The notes under the pieces: model-generated
Told to the model about the DNA's origin: nothing
The model's input: only the letters and a program-made list of their open reading frames with translations
Databases searched by the model: none
Assembly (NCBI RefSeq): GCF_000420365.1
Contig: NZ_ATUU01000002.1
Span: 325,067-389,066 of the forward strand
Source: Weissella halotolerans DSM 20190
GTDB taxonomy: Bacteria > Bacillota > Bacilli > Lactobacillales > Lactobacillaceae
DNA length: 64,000 nucleotides
Direction: 5' to 3'
Translations under genes and position numbers: made by a program
Shown here: piece by piece, positions 17,112-25,242 of the stretch
Layout: each line of letters opens with the position of its first letter
Numbering within the stretch: position 1 is the first letter of the stretch

Positions 17112-17846
17112 CTATTTAGTATTGGTTGGTCGACCACCCAGAAAGCCACCTTGCATACCCGTTTTTTGCCGCCATTGACGAAAGCCCAAGTAAGCAACGC
17201 CAGCCAGGATTAGGTATACCCAACCAGGCAAAATTGGATTTATCGTTAAGGGGATGTAGGCAAAACTGGTATAGCATAAGAACCAAGCACCAAACAATAG
17301 GATGGTCACTGCAATACGATAAACCCATCCGCGTGGCTTGGCCCCTTTCCTTGGCGCCACAGCCATCGCCCAGCTACCAAAGAAGAGTCCACCCGTGATA
17401 GCTGTTAAACAAAGGGCCAAAATACCAAATGAGCCCAACCCAGCTTGACCACTAGCTGCTAACTGTCTACCACTAAACAATAGCATAAGACCAAACATAA
17501 GACTAAACATCATAAAGAATACTAGTGTGTTATCAATGACAATGGGCCAAAAGCCATATGATGCATAAGCAGGCTGGCTATGGTCTTGAACATAAGTCTT
17601 AGTTTGAATACCTAAAGCTGCTTGTGGTGTTCCATATAATTGCTTAGCAGTCTGCCCTGTTTTTTGACCTGCTAACAATGTCGTTTGAATCTCTGCTAGC
17701 AACCCTGCCTGTAATTGATCATCTGTTGCCTGCTCTTGAACTTGCCACATAAAGTCTTGATTACGCTTAGTTAACCCACTAGCCGCTAATTCTTCGCGGC
17801 TAGCAAGCTTTTTGTGTGGCCGCTGAGCTTGTTGTTCTGTTGCCAT
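17112..17846 (-). CDS. DUF1129 family membrane protein
   Basis: 244 residues from the ATG at 17846, which follows AAGGAG at 6-7 nt; upstream starts would overlap ychF. An N-terminal soluble part (LTKRNQDFMWQVQEQ, then KQLYGTPQAALG) precedes about six hydrophobic segments, typical of DUF1129. The family regularly follows ychF in Lactobacillaceae, as here with a 10-nt gap. Function unknown. Confidence 0.85.
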   Translation of the reverse strand: MATEQQAQRPHKKLASREELAASGLTKRNQDFMWQVQEQATDDQLQAGLLAEIQTTLLAGQKTGQTAKQLYGTPQAALGIQTKTYVQDHSQPAYASYGFWPIVIDNTLVFFMMFSLMFGLMLLFSGRQLAASGQAGLGSFGILALCLTAITGGLFFGSWAMAVAPRKGAKPRGWVYRIAVTILLFGAWFLCYTSFAYIPLTINPILPGWVYLILAGVAYLGFRQWRQKTGMQGGFLGGRPTNTK

Positions 17847-17856
17847 TTTTTTCTCC

Positions 17857-18960
17857 TTAAACATTGAATAGGAATTCCATAATGTCACCATCTTGGACGA
17901 CATATTCTTTTCCTTCAGAACGGCGCTTACCCGCTTCCTTAACGGCCTTCATTGAACCATACTGGTCTAAATCATCAAAGGCTACTGTTTCAGCACGAAT
18001 AAAGCCACGTTCAAAGTCAGAGTGGATAACTCCGGCTGCCTGCGGAGCCTTCATCCCAGCATGGAAAGTCCATGCCCGCGTTTCTTTTCCTCCCGCAGTA
18101 AAGAAGGTCCGCAGGTCCAACAAATGATAAGCAGTGCGAATTAAGCGATTTAGGCCTGGTTCAGTAATGCCCTGTAACTCCATAAATTCAGCCTTATCCT
18201 CATCATCCATCTCAGCAATTTCCTCTTCAGCACGTGCCGAAATGGCCATCACTTCAGCGTGATCTTTGGCAGCGTAATCAGCCACCTGTTGATAGTAGGC
18301 CCCACTAGTTGGATCGGCCATCTCTTCTTCAGCCACATTAGCCACATATAAAACTGGCTTTGATGTTAACAGGAATAAGCCATCCACAATTTTTTGCTCA
18401 TCCTCGTTCCACTCAATCGACCGAGCAGGGCGACTTGCCTCTAAAGCTGGTTTTAATTTTTCTAAAACCGCATACTCAGCAAGGGCCGTCTTATCCTTTG
18501 ATGTCAAAGCTACCTTTTCTACTTTAGCATACCGCTTTTCAACTGCTTCTAAGTCAGCCAAAATCAACTCGGTGTTGATAGTCTCAATATCTTCAAGTGG
18601 ATCAACTTTACCTGATACGTGAGTAATATCATCGTCATCAAACGCCCGAACAACATGCACAATCGCATTAACCTGACGAATATTTTCCAGGAATTTGTTT
18701 CCCAATCCTTCACCCTGCGAGGCACCTTTTACAATCCCAGCAATATCAGTAAATTCAAAAGTAGTTGGGACGACCTTATCAGCAGGAATTAATTCTTGAA
18801 TTCGATCAAGCCGCTTATCAGGCACTTCAACCATCCCCACATTAGGCTCAATCGTGGCAAAGGGGTAGTTAGCCATTTCGGCCCCAGCCTTAGTTATAGC
18901 ATTAAACAAGGTTGATTTACCAACGTTTGGCAAACCAACAATTCCAGCAGTAAGTGGCAT
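17857..18960 (-). CDS. ychF: Redox-regulated ribosome-associated ATPase YchF (OLA1 family)
   Basis: 367 residues, full length. G1 is GLPNVGKSTLFNAITKAG and G3 DIAGIVKGASQGEG. The NKxD motif is replaced by NVAE (LYVANVAEEEM), the hallmark that makes YchF prefer ATP over GTP. The C-terminal TGS-like domain contains TFFTAGGKETRAWT and ends FLFNV. It lies in the conserved parB-DUF951-ychF-DUF1129 block. Confidence 0.96.
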   Translation of the reverse strand: MPLTAGIVGLPNVGKSTLFNAITKAGAEMANYPFATIEPNVGMVEVPDKRLDRIQELIPADKVVPTTFEFTDIAGIVKGASQGEGLGNKFLENIRQVNAIVHVVRAFDDDDITHVSGKVDPLEDIETINTELILADLEAVEKRYAKVEKVALTSKDKTALAEYAVLEKLKPALEASRPARSIEWNEDEQKIVDGLFLLTSKPVLYVANVAEEEMADPTSGAYYQQVADYAAKDHAEVMAISARAEEEIAEMDDEDKAEFMELQGITEPGLNRLIRTAYHLLDLRTFFTAGGKETRAWTFHAGMKAPQAAGVIHSDFERGFIRAETVAFDDLDQYGSMKAVKEAGKRRSEGKEYVVQDGDIMEFLFNV

Positions 18961-18980
18961 TTTTATCTTCCTCTTTCTTA

Positions 18981-19184
18981 TTAGTGTAACCTGTCTTGTT
19001 GCCCATCAGCCGTCCGTAAGACGCGTTTAAATCGCTTATCAAAATCATGACGGGTCAACATGACACTATGCTGACAACCCTGACATAGTAACTTCATATC
19101 TGCACCGATACGTGTGATTTCCCATGCATTATGCCCACAGGGATGTGGCTTGCGTAACTCAACAATATCATGTAATTGATACAT
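18981..19184 (-). CDS. DUF951 family small protein
   Basis: 67 residues. MYQLHDIVELRKPHPCGHNAWE and a CQGCQ pair are family-typical; the Cys and His residues suggest a zinc site. In related bacteria DUF951 lies between parB and ychF, as here. It starts 8 nt after the parB stop and ends 20 nt before ychF, so it is co-transcribed. Function unknown. Confidence 0.85.
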   Translation of the reverse strand: MYQLHDIVELRKPHPCGHNAWEITRIGADMKLLCQGCQHSVMLTRHDFDKRFKRVLRTADGQQDRLH

Positions 19185-19192
19185 AAGCCCTC

Positions 19193-20086
19193 CTAGTCAT
19201 TCAAATCAATTCCTAATACCTCAAAAATACGTGCTAAATCTTCATCTGACAAATAAGATATTTCAATCTTACCAGCCCCTTTACGATTCCTGGTAACCTG
19301 CACCTTAGTGCCCAATTTGTCCTCTAAAGCGGTCTGTGTAGCCTGTAAGTAGGCTGAGGGCTGCTGATGCGTATGCTCCGAACTACCTTGTTCATTTAAT
19401 TTATTCACTAGTTGTTCGAGTTGGCGAACCGTTAACCCTTCAGCCACTACCCGTTTAGCTACCGGCACAATCCGGCGCTTATTACGTAAGCCCAATAAAG
19501 TCCTTGCTTGTCCCATTGATAACTTGCCAGCATTCACCAAGTCTTTTACCTCAGCTGGTAAGTTTAACAGGCGCAATAAATTAGCTACTGCTGAACGTGC
19601 TTTCCCTAACCGTTTAGCCACCTGGTCCTGCGTTAAATGTAAGGTTGTCATCATATCGCGGTAGGCCTGCGCCTCTTCTAGCGGGGTTAAATCCTCACGT
19701 TGCAAATTTTCTAAAATAGAAGCTTGCATCATTTGCTCATCATCAAGCTTACGAACAATAGCTGGGATTGTCGCTTCTTGAGCTAACTTGGCAGCACGCC
19801 ATCGACGTTCTCCCGCTAAAAGCTCATATTGTTGATTATTCTTTGGATTATGCCGCACAATGATTGGTTGTAAGATACCATTTTCTTTAATTGAAGCCGC
19901 TAAATCTTTTAGCGCCACTTCATCAAAAATGCGCCGTGGTTGAAAGGGATTTGAAACAATTTTCGTCACTTCAAGTTGACGAATCTCATCACCCGTAGAA
20001 ACCGAGGTATCAACGCCTTGCTCTGCAAACAAGGCTCCTAACCCACCACCATCGCCCAAAATCGATTTTTTCTTATTATTCACCAT
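19193..20086 (-). CDS. parB: Chromosome partitioning protein ParB (Spo0J)
   Basis: 297 residues from the ATG at 20086. The N-terminus (MVNNKKKSILGDGGGLGALF) matches the usual ParB start, and an upstream extension would only read antisense-like sequence in parA. Landmarks are the CTPase/clamp motif GERRWRAAKLA, ILENLQREDLTPLEEAQAY, the DNA-binding helix-turn-helix QDQVAKRLGKARSAVANLLR, and a C-terminal dimerisation domain. The gene overlaps parA by 11 nt. It nucleates on parS sites; candidates lie within this window. Confidence 0.95.
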   Translation of the reverse strand: MVNNKKKSILGDGGGLGALFAEQGVDTSVSTGDEIRQLEVTKIVSNPFQPRRIFDEVALKDLAASIKENGILQPIIVRHNPKNNQQYELLAGERRWRAAKLAQEATIPAIVRKLDDEQMMQASILENLQREDLTPLEEAQAYRDMMTTLHLTQDQVAKRLGKARSAVANLLRLLNLPAEVKDLVNAGKLSMGQARTLLGLRNKRRIVPVAKRVVAEGLTVRQLEQLVNKLNEQGSSEHTHQQPSAYLQATQTALEDKLGTKVQVTRNRKGAGKIEISYLSDEDLARIFEVLGIDLND

Positions 20087-20843
20087 GAGCCGCCAAGACC
20101 TCCTTTGCCAAATCCATGTAGACTTCAGCACCCTTAGACTTCGGATCATAGTCAATAATTGACAGCCCATGCGAGGGGGCCTCCGATAAGCGCACATTCC
20201 GCGGAATGGTTGTTTGATAAACATCTGTGCCAAAATAATCACGGACATTATCAACAACTTCAGTCGATAAATTAGTCCGCCCATCGACCATCGTTAACAA
20301 CACCCCTTCTACCTCTAAATCAGGGTTAAAGTGTTGCTTAACTAATTTCATATTATTCATCAACTGGCCTAAACCTTCCAAAGCGTAATATTCTGCTTGC
20401 ACTGGAATTAAAATTGAATCAGCCGCCGAAAAAGTGTTGATGGTAACTAATCCTAATGAAGGCGGATTGTCAATTAAAATATAGTCGTACTGATCGCGTA
20501 TCCCACTCAATGAATTTTCTAAACGCACTTCACGGGCCATTACTGGCGCAAGTTCTAGCTCCGCACCAGCTAACCGGATGGTAGCAGGCACAATATCCAT
20601 CCCTGCATGCGAACTTGGAACAATCGTGTTGGCTAAGGGTTCATTATGTACCAGTACATCATAAACATCCTTTTCAATGGCCGATTTTTGAATACCCGAG
20701 CCTGAGGTCGCATTCCCTTGAGCATCAGTATCAATAATCAATACTTTCTTTCCTAGGGTGGCTAGAGATGCACCAAGATTGATAGTGGTCGTTGTCTTGC
20801 CGACCCCTCCTTTTTGATTAGCTAATGCAATGACATGTCCCAT
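20076..20843 (-). CDS. parA: Chromosome partitioning ATPase ParA (Soj)
   Basis: 255 residues. It has the deviant Walker A KGGVGKTTTTINLG at about 11-24, Walker A' LIIDTDAQGNATSG, and Walker B DYILIDNPPSLG. Its small size without an N-terminal DNA-binding extension marks it as chromosomal Soj type. It follows rsmG by 15 nt. No noc gene lies between rsmG and parA, unlike in some lactobacilli and bacilli. Confidence 0.96.
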   Translation of the reverse strand: MGHVIALANQKGGVGKTTTTINLGASLATLGKKVLIIDTDAQGNATSGSGIQKSAIEKDVYDVLVHNEPLANTIVPSSHAGMDIVPATIRLAGAELELAPVMAREVRLENSLSGIRDQYDYILIDNPPSLGLVTINTFSAADSILIPVQAEYYALEGLGQLMNNMKLVKQHFNPDLEVEGVLLTMVDGRTNLSTEVVDNVRDYFGTDVYQTTIPRNVRLSEAPSHGLSIIDYDPKSKGAEVYMDLAKEVLAAHGE

Positions 20844-20858
20844 TTAACTCCCCTTTCC

Positions 20859-21578
20859 TTACAGTGGTTTACGTAAAGGATCGCCCGGTTTTCTCGGATA
20901 CTTTCTGGGCGTTTTTTGGATTTTCTTAATCACCATGACCGCTCGAGCATCGCCGTTAGGCAGGGTCACATCTACTTGTTCCTCTAACTTACCACCCAAT
21001 ATTTGAATGGCCCGCCGAGCTTCATTAACCTCATCATCAACTTGACTCCCCTTCATCGCTAGTAGGACTCCACCAACTTTTACTAAGGGTAATGTCAATT
21101 CACCAAGAATATTTAATCTGGCTAAAGCTCTAGCCGTCGCCAGGTCAAAGGTCGCCCGATAGTTACTATTCTTATTACCAAATTCTTCTGCCCGCGCATG
21201 GATAATAGTCACATCTGTTAATGCCAGCTCATTTACTAACTCTTCCAGAAAATGAACTCGCTTCCGCAAGGAATCAATAATGGTAATCTTCAATTGCGGA
21301 AAAGCAATCTTTAGTGGGAGCGATGGAAACCCAGCCCCGGCCCCAACATCAACCATCTTCAAAGGTTTACTCTGTAGAGCGGGGTAGGCCCAAGCCAACG
21401 TTAATGAATCGTAAAAGTGCTTTAAATAGACAGCGTTTCGCTCTGTGATTGCTGTTAGATTCATATGTTCATTTACTGCCACCAACTTCGTATAATATAG
21501 CTGATATTGCGCTAGTTGATGGTCATCTAGCTGCACACCATGTTCACGTAATGCCGTCGCAAATTCTTCAGGATTCAT
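20859..21578 (-). CDS. rsmG: 16S rRNA (guanine-527-N7) methyltransferase RsmG (GidB)
   Basis: 239 residues from the ATG at 21578, chosen because GGAG lies 9 nt upstream; in-frame upstream codons lack a site. The family start MNPEEFATALREHG and NLTAITERN are followed by the SAM-binding VDVGAGAGFPSLPLKIAFP and by HARAEEF. It methylates the 530 loop of 16S rRNA, a site affecting streptomycin sensitivity. It heads the parAB cluster. Confidence 0.95.
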   Translation of the reverse strand: MNPEEFATALREHGVQLDDHQLAQYQLYYTKLVAVNEHMNLTAITERNAVYLKHFYDSLTLAWAYPALQSKPLKMVDVGAGAGFPSLPLKIAFPQLKITIIDSLRKRVHFLEELVNELALTDVTIIHARAEEFGNKNSNYRATFDLATARALARLNILGELTLPLVKVGGVLLAMKGSQVDDEVNEARRAIQILGGKLEEQVDVTLPNGDARAVMVIKKIQKTPRKYPRKPGDPLRKPL

Positions 21579-21677
21579 TTTATTTCTCCATACTCTTTCC
21601 AATAGTAAAAGAATACCGCAAAATAGCGGTCTATTCAATAGTTTCCGGCAGTGAAGGGCATGGCAACTAGCTTTTCA

Positions 21678-21693
21678 TGTTCCATGTGAAACA
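21678..21693. promoter_or_regulatory. parS-like site 2, next to rsmG-parAB
   Basis: TGTTCCATGTGAAACA differs from the B. subtilis-type parS TGTTCCACGTGAAACA by a single central base. It lies in the 120-nt gap between mutY and rsmG, less than 1 kb upstream of parA. Confidence 0.75.
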
Positions 21694-21699
21694 AGCTCC

Positions 21700-22812
21700 C
21701 TATTTATGCGCTCTTAAATGCTGCCAAATTTTTTCTTGAACCTTGGGTTGGGGCTTTTTTGCTATTTCAGATAATGTTTGCCATTGTCCTCTTTTCACGT
21801 CCACTTCAGTATCAAGCGTTCCAGTTAGCACTATCACTTGCCATTTTTGATGCGAGTAGACGTGTGTAATCGCTTTCTCAGAAAGCGGCTTAAGCGTCGT
21901 CTGAATACCATAATCCATTTTCAATCGTTTCTCAGTAGCCGTCACCATTTCAGCTAATTGCCAGTCAGCTTCAGGATCCTCAGTAAACTCAGTGAGTGCA
22001 TATAAGGGCATGGTCCAAAAATTGGCTAATAACCCTTGCTTCGGCCTTTTTTCAAACAGATAGCCACTAGGACTCGTTATTCTAACCGCAAAATAATGAA
22101 TTAAGCGCGCTGGTCGCGCCTTACTTTTCACTGGATAAAAATCCTCTGTACCGTCTTGGTAAGCAGCATTAAACGCTTTAACCGGTGAATGTTCACTATC
22201 ATAATTTTTAGCCGTCATATAGGAAGAACCTAAGTCCATTATCGCTTGATTAAAATCGCCTGGCCGTTTTGGATCAATCAATTGATTACCTACTTCAAAA
22301 AAGAGTTGTCGTGTCCTAGGCAACCTGATATCAGCATCAATTTTAAATAAACGCGCCAAAACGCGAAAGGCATTACCATCAATTGCGGCAACCGGCTCCA
22401 AAAAGGCAATACTTGCAATAGCCGCAGCAGTGTAAGGACCAATCCCTTTGAGTTTTTCTAATTCCTTCATGGTCTGAGGCCATTCCACTCGACCGTCAGT
22501 CACTAGTTGTTGGGCCGCCTTTTGCATGTTGCGAACACGTGAATAGTAACCCAAGCCTTCCCATGCCTTTAATAGTTGCTCTTCGGGGGCTGATGCTAAA
22601 GCTTCTACAGTCGGAAATAAGGTCATAAAGCGTTGATAATACGGAATTACCGTATTAACTTGTGTTTGTTGCAACATAATTTCCGAAACCCAGACATGAT
22701 AGGGATCTTGGTCTTGTCGCCAAGGTAAATTTTTCCGCCCAGCTTGATCATACCAGTTTAGTAATGTTTTCCTAAATTGATGAATTTTTTCATCTGTCCA
22801 CATCGTAATCAC
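21700..22812 (-). CDS. mutY: Adenine DNA glycosylase MutY lacking the iron-sulfur cluster
   Basis: 370 residues from a GTG at 22812, 8 nt after GGAGG. The N-terminal glycosylase domain has LPWRQDQDPYHVWVSEIMLQ with the catalytic Glu (E44), the helix-hairpin-helix LKGIGPYTAAAIASI, and the catalytic Asp in VAAIDGNAFRVL. A C-terminal NUDIX-like 8-oxoG recognition domain follows. After the family motif NQAIMDLG, the loop that normally carries C-x6-C-x2-C-x5-C reads SSYMTAKNYDSEHSPVKAF, with no Cys at all. The enzyme removes A opposite 8-oxoG. Confidence 0.93.
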   Translation of the reverse strand: MITMWTDEKIHQFRKTLLNWYDQAGRKNLPWRQDQDPYHVWVSEIMLQQTQVNTVIPYYQRFMTLFPTVEALASAPEEQLLKAWEGLGYYSRVRNMQKAAQQLVTDGRVEWPQTMKELEKLKGIGPYTAAAIASIAFLEPVAAIDGNAFRVLARLFKIDADIRLPRTRQLFFEVGNQLIDPKRPGDFNQAIMDLGSSYMTAKNYDSEHSPVKAFNAAYQDGTEDFYPVKSKARPARLIHYFAVRITSPSGYLFEKRPKQGLLANFWTMPLYALTEFTEDPEADWQLAEMVTATEKRLKMDYGIQTTLKPLSEKAITHVYSHQKWQVIVLTGTLDTEVDVKRGQWQTLSEIAKKPQPKVQEKIWQHLRAHK

Positions 22813-22842
22813 TCTTATTACCTCCTTTTATATTTTATTCTG

Positions 22843-22866
22843 AAAAAAAAGCGCATTACTGCGCTA
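22843..22866 (-). terminator. Terminator after ciaH
   Basis: In the minus direction, AGCGCA and TGCGCT flank a 4-nt loop, followed by eight T. The ciaH stop codon lies in the 5' arm. Confidence 0.75.
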
Positions 22867-24126
22867 TGCCTTCTTTTTATTCTTTTTAGTTCGTTGAACA
22901 GTCGGCAACTGAATGGTAAAGGTTGTTCCATGAGGTTGCGTATCACTAACAGTAATTGTTCCATGATGTCCTTGCACAACCCATTGAGCAATGGATAGCC
23001 CTAAGCCATACCCGCCAGTTGATCGAGAACGGGCCTTATCAACTCGATAAAAACGATCGAATAGATGTTTCTTTTGTTCATCCGTGACACCACTACCAGT
23101 ATCAACCACAGTCAACGTAAGTGTATCTTTTTTTTCATGTGCACTGACGGTCACCTCTGCCCCTTTTCCAGCATATTTTTGTGCATTATCAACTAATAAC
23201 ACTAGTAGCTGCCTAAGACGTTGCGCATCCCCATACATGGGTAGTGAAGCGGGCATATCAATATTTAATTTTTGGCCCCGCTCTTCCGCATTAAACTTAT
23301 AAATATCACCAACCTCACGTGCTAACTGGGCCAAATCCATGTGGTCAAAGATAAACATCGGTACATCAGCGTCTGATTGCGCCAGCGTTAATAAATCACC
23401 TGTTAGATGATTCAAATGACGCACCTCAGTCAATGAATGCGCAATATTTTCGACTTGGTCCAAAACGGTATCATTTGGATGTTCCAACATGCGTTCCAAA
23501 TTGTTTTGAATAACCGTCATCGGTGTTTTAAATTCATGGGCTGCATCAGCCACAAACGTCCGTTGCTGCTCCCAAGAGCGCATAATGGGTCGCATATTAG
23601 CCCTGGTCAATGCCATTGCCATTAATAAAAGCGCAATCTCTGAAAGCGCAAAAATCCAAATTAAACGGCGCGAAATCTTTTCTAAAATTTCATGCTGATT
23701 AGTCACATTCAGATAGGCTAACCGGTTCCCTTGGCGTTCAAATAAAATCCATTGATTTTGAAATTGTTTTAAAACCACTTGATTTTCCTGCTTGATATCA
23801 AGTGACTTTTTCAAAGCATCACTATAATCTACCACATAGGCCCCACCAACTGGCGTTCCGGTAACTGGAGTTTCAAGTGCTCTTTGAACCTGAGCTTCGG
23901 CCGGCCCGTACATAATCTCTTTAAACTGACTAACAGCAAAAAGGCTAATCAACATAAACACGAGGGTAAAGCCCATCACCATTAGGATAGTCATCTTCTC
24001 ACTTTGCGACAAAGACTCACGAATTTTTTGGAGCGGACGCGGGAGCTTTAAATGTTCGAAATTATGTGTACTAGTCGTGCCATATTGGGGGCCAACATAT
24101 TGTTCTTGATCATTCCGTTTTTTCAT
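22864..24126 (-). CDS. ciaH: Sensor histidine kinase, CiaH type
   Basis: 420 residues. Two membrane segments (about 46-66 and 155-173) enclose an extracytoplasmic domain of about 88 residues. The phospho-acceptor is H197 in ADAAHEFKTPMTVIQ. The ATPase boxes LLVDNAQKYAGKG, LFDRFYRVDKARSRS and GGYGLGLSIA are present. It begins 4 nt after the response regulator gene. CiaH in streptococci senses cell-wall or sugar-related stress; transfer of that role here is an inference from the partner regulator. Confidence 0.88.
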   Translation of the reverse strand: MKKRNDQEQYVGPQYGTTSTHNFEHLKLPRPLQKIRESLSQSEKMTILMVMGFTLVFMLISLFAVSQFKEIMYGPAEAQVQRALETPVTGTPVGGAYVVDYSDALKKSLDIKQENQVVLKQFQNQWILFERQGNRLAYLNVTNQHEILEKISRRLIWIFALSEIALLLMAMALTRANMRPIMRSWEQQRTFVADAAHEFKTPMTVIQNNLERMLEHPNDTVLDQVENIAHSLTEVRHLNHLTGDLLTLAQSDADVPMFIFDHMDLAQLAREVGDIYKFNAEERGQKLNIDMPASLPMYGDAQRLRQLLVLLVDNAQKYAGKGAEVTVSAHEKKDTLTLTVVDTGSGVTDEQKKHLFDRFYRVDKARSRSTGGYGLGLSIAQWVVQGHHGTITVSDTQPHGTTFTIQLPTVQRTKKNKKKA

Positions 24127-24130
24127 TTAC

Positions 24131-24826
24131 TTAAGCTTCTTGGGCGGCTGTTAGTGTATAGCCGACATTTCGCAACGTTTTAATCGTAACAGCTGCTTGG
24201 GCATTCCTTAGGTTTTTTCGGAGATTACTCATATATACTTCGACAACGGTCAATGAAGTATCAGAATCAAAACCCCATAAACGGTCAAAAATTTGGTCCT
24301 TTGTCACAATTTGACCAACATGCTGCATTAAGTAAACCAAGAGACCAAATTCTCTTCCCTGAAGATTAATTTCTTCACCACCAACCAGCACCTTGTGTTG
24401 GTCAACCAAAACTTGAATATTCCCCACTTCTAGGGCGCCATCCTGACCCAAAACGCCAGCATGACGGAGTAAAGCCTTCAACCTGGCTAGTAATTCCTCC
24501 TTATAAAAGGGTTTAGTAATATACTCATCCGCTCCTAAATTAAACCCTTGCATTTTATCAGCTAACTCCCCCTTAGCAGTCAACATCAAAATTGGCAGGT
24601 TCGGGTAGAGCTCCTTAGAGTCCTTTAAAATACTAAATCCATCTTTTCCTGGTAGCATAACGTCCAGAATGACTGCATCATAAACGCCAGATTCAATTTC
24701 ATACCAGCCTTCATCTCCATCATGGACCTGCGTAATTTCACCAAGTTCATCAATTGTTTCTTTCACTGTATCATTTAATGCATAGTCATCTTCTACAATT
24801 AACAATTTAATCGTTTGATCTGTCAT
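24131..24826 (-). CDS. ciaR: Response regulator, CiaR type
   Basis: 231 residues. Phospho-acceptor D55 lies in AVILDVMLPGKDGF and the conserved Lys in YITKPFYKEELLARLKALL. The winged helix includes QIFDRLWGFDSDTSLTVVEVY, which is nearly the CiaR-specific stretch of streptococci. A weak -10-like TATAAT lies at 24948-24953 on the minus strand. No clear CiaR direct repeat (TTTAAG-N5-TTTAAG) was found upstream. Confidence 0.9.
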   Translation of the reverse strand: MTDQTIKLLIVEDDYALNDTVKETIDELGEITQVHDGDEGWYEIESGVYDAVILDVMLPGKDGFSILKDSKELYPNLPILMLTAKGELADKMQGFNLGADEYITKPFYKEELLARLKALLRHAGVLGQDGALEVGNIQVLVDQHKVLVGGEEINLQGREFGLLVYLMQHVGQIVTKDQIFDRLWGFDSDTSLTVVEVYMSNLRKNLRNAQAAVTIKTLRNVGYTLTAAQEA

Positions 24827-24979
24827 TCTGTCTACCTCGTTTCTTTAACTCCTACACCCTTACTAGCTTTATACCCGTGAGATTATGCCTTTCAGCATAA
24901 AAGTTAAACCTTAAATAGGGCATATTAACATATGCATTCCCAATTCCATTATATGCTATTGCTCCTAGCTTTACCTAAG
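24827..24979. other. ciaR upstream region
   Basis: A 153-nt gap between the small-RNA terminator and ciaR. In the minus direction it holds a TATAAT hexamer (24948-24953) without a good -35 and a TTTAAGGTTTAA direct repeat. It has a GAGG-type ribosome binding site before the ATG. No gene seen. Confidence 0.4.
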
Positions 24980-25013
24980 AAAAAACGCATTGATTACTAG
25001 TAATCAATGCGTT
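24980..25013 (-). terminator. Terminator of the putative small RNA
   Basis: Perfect palindrome CGCATTGATTACT/AGTAATCAATGCG, with TTTTTT in the minus direction and only TTT in the plus direction, so it acts chiefly on the minus strand. Confidence 0.85.
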
Positions 25014-25087
25014 TAGGACTGCAGATTATGTCTCTGCAGACACTACTGTGGCATAACGCCATTCAGATTGTGTCGCCCTTGTTTCCT

Positions 25088-25129
25088 TTACAAGGGCGAC
25101 ACGATCTGATGATTTTCTAATCTACTCAA
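25088..25129 (-). CDS. 13-residue ORF inside the putative small RNA
   Basis: TTG start at 25129, TAA at 25088; it would encode MSRLENHQIVSPL. The TTG is 8 nt from GGGGG within GGAAAGGGGGTGAT, almost a full complement of the 16S rRNA 3' end. The stop codon falls in the loop of the 19-bp hairpin. The SD lies in the loop of a 7-bp hairpin. A translated regulatory peptide is possible, but the ORF is too short to judge by composition. Confidence 0.35.
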   Translation of the reverse strand: MSRLENHQIVSPL

Positions 25130-25186
25130 ATCGTATCACCCCCTTTCCTAGATTAGCCAACGCCTTACCAGCATTGGTGTATAGAC

Positions 25187-25195
25187 ATTTTAACA
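25187..25195 (-). promoter_or_regulatory. Extended -10 promoter of the putative small RNA
   Basis: In the minus direction, TGT followed by TAAAAT, matching TGnTATAAT at all but one hexamer position. No good -35 is seen. Confidence 0.45.
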
Positions 25196-25242
25196 CACAT
25201 TAGTAGCAAATTGCTGGCAACCATTATTAATGCTAGTTATCG

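Larger units (their letters stand above)
24980..25180 (-). ncRNA. Putative structured small RNA between menE and ciaR
   Basis: Minus-strand unit with an extended -10 TGTTAAAAT (25187-25195) upstream. It contains several hairpins: CCAA/TTGG near the 5' end; TAATCTA/TAGATTA (25118-25124 with 25149-25155) enclosing a very strong Shine-Dalgarno; a 19-bp stem (25064-25082 with 25090-25108, one mismatch) around loop TTTCCTT; TGGC/GCCA; and CTGCAGA/TCTGCAG. It ends in a perfect 13-bp terminator with six T. I recognise no Rfam family. It may be a stand-alone RNA, a type I toxin-like messenger, or a ciaR leader. Confidence 0.55.

Noticed and set aside
16451-18127. Several long frames antisense to the response regulator and ychF
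   Set aside because: They lack ribosome binding sites and known domains, and overlap well-supported genes.
20087-20284. N-terminal extension of parB
   Set aside because: It lies in the parA coding region, in another frame, and lacks family similarity; the ATG at 20086 gives the standard ParB start.
24980-25180. Known RNA genes (6S, tmRNA, SRP RNA, RNase P) as the small RNA
   Set aside because: No pairing of 5' and 3' ends as in 6S, and none of the conserved core sequences of the others.
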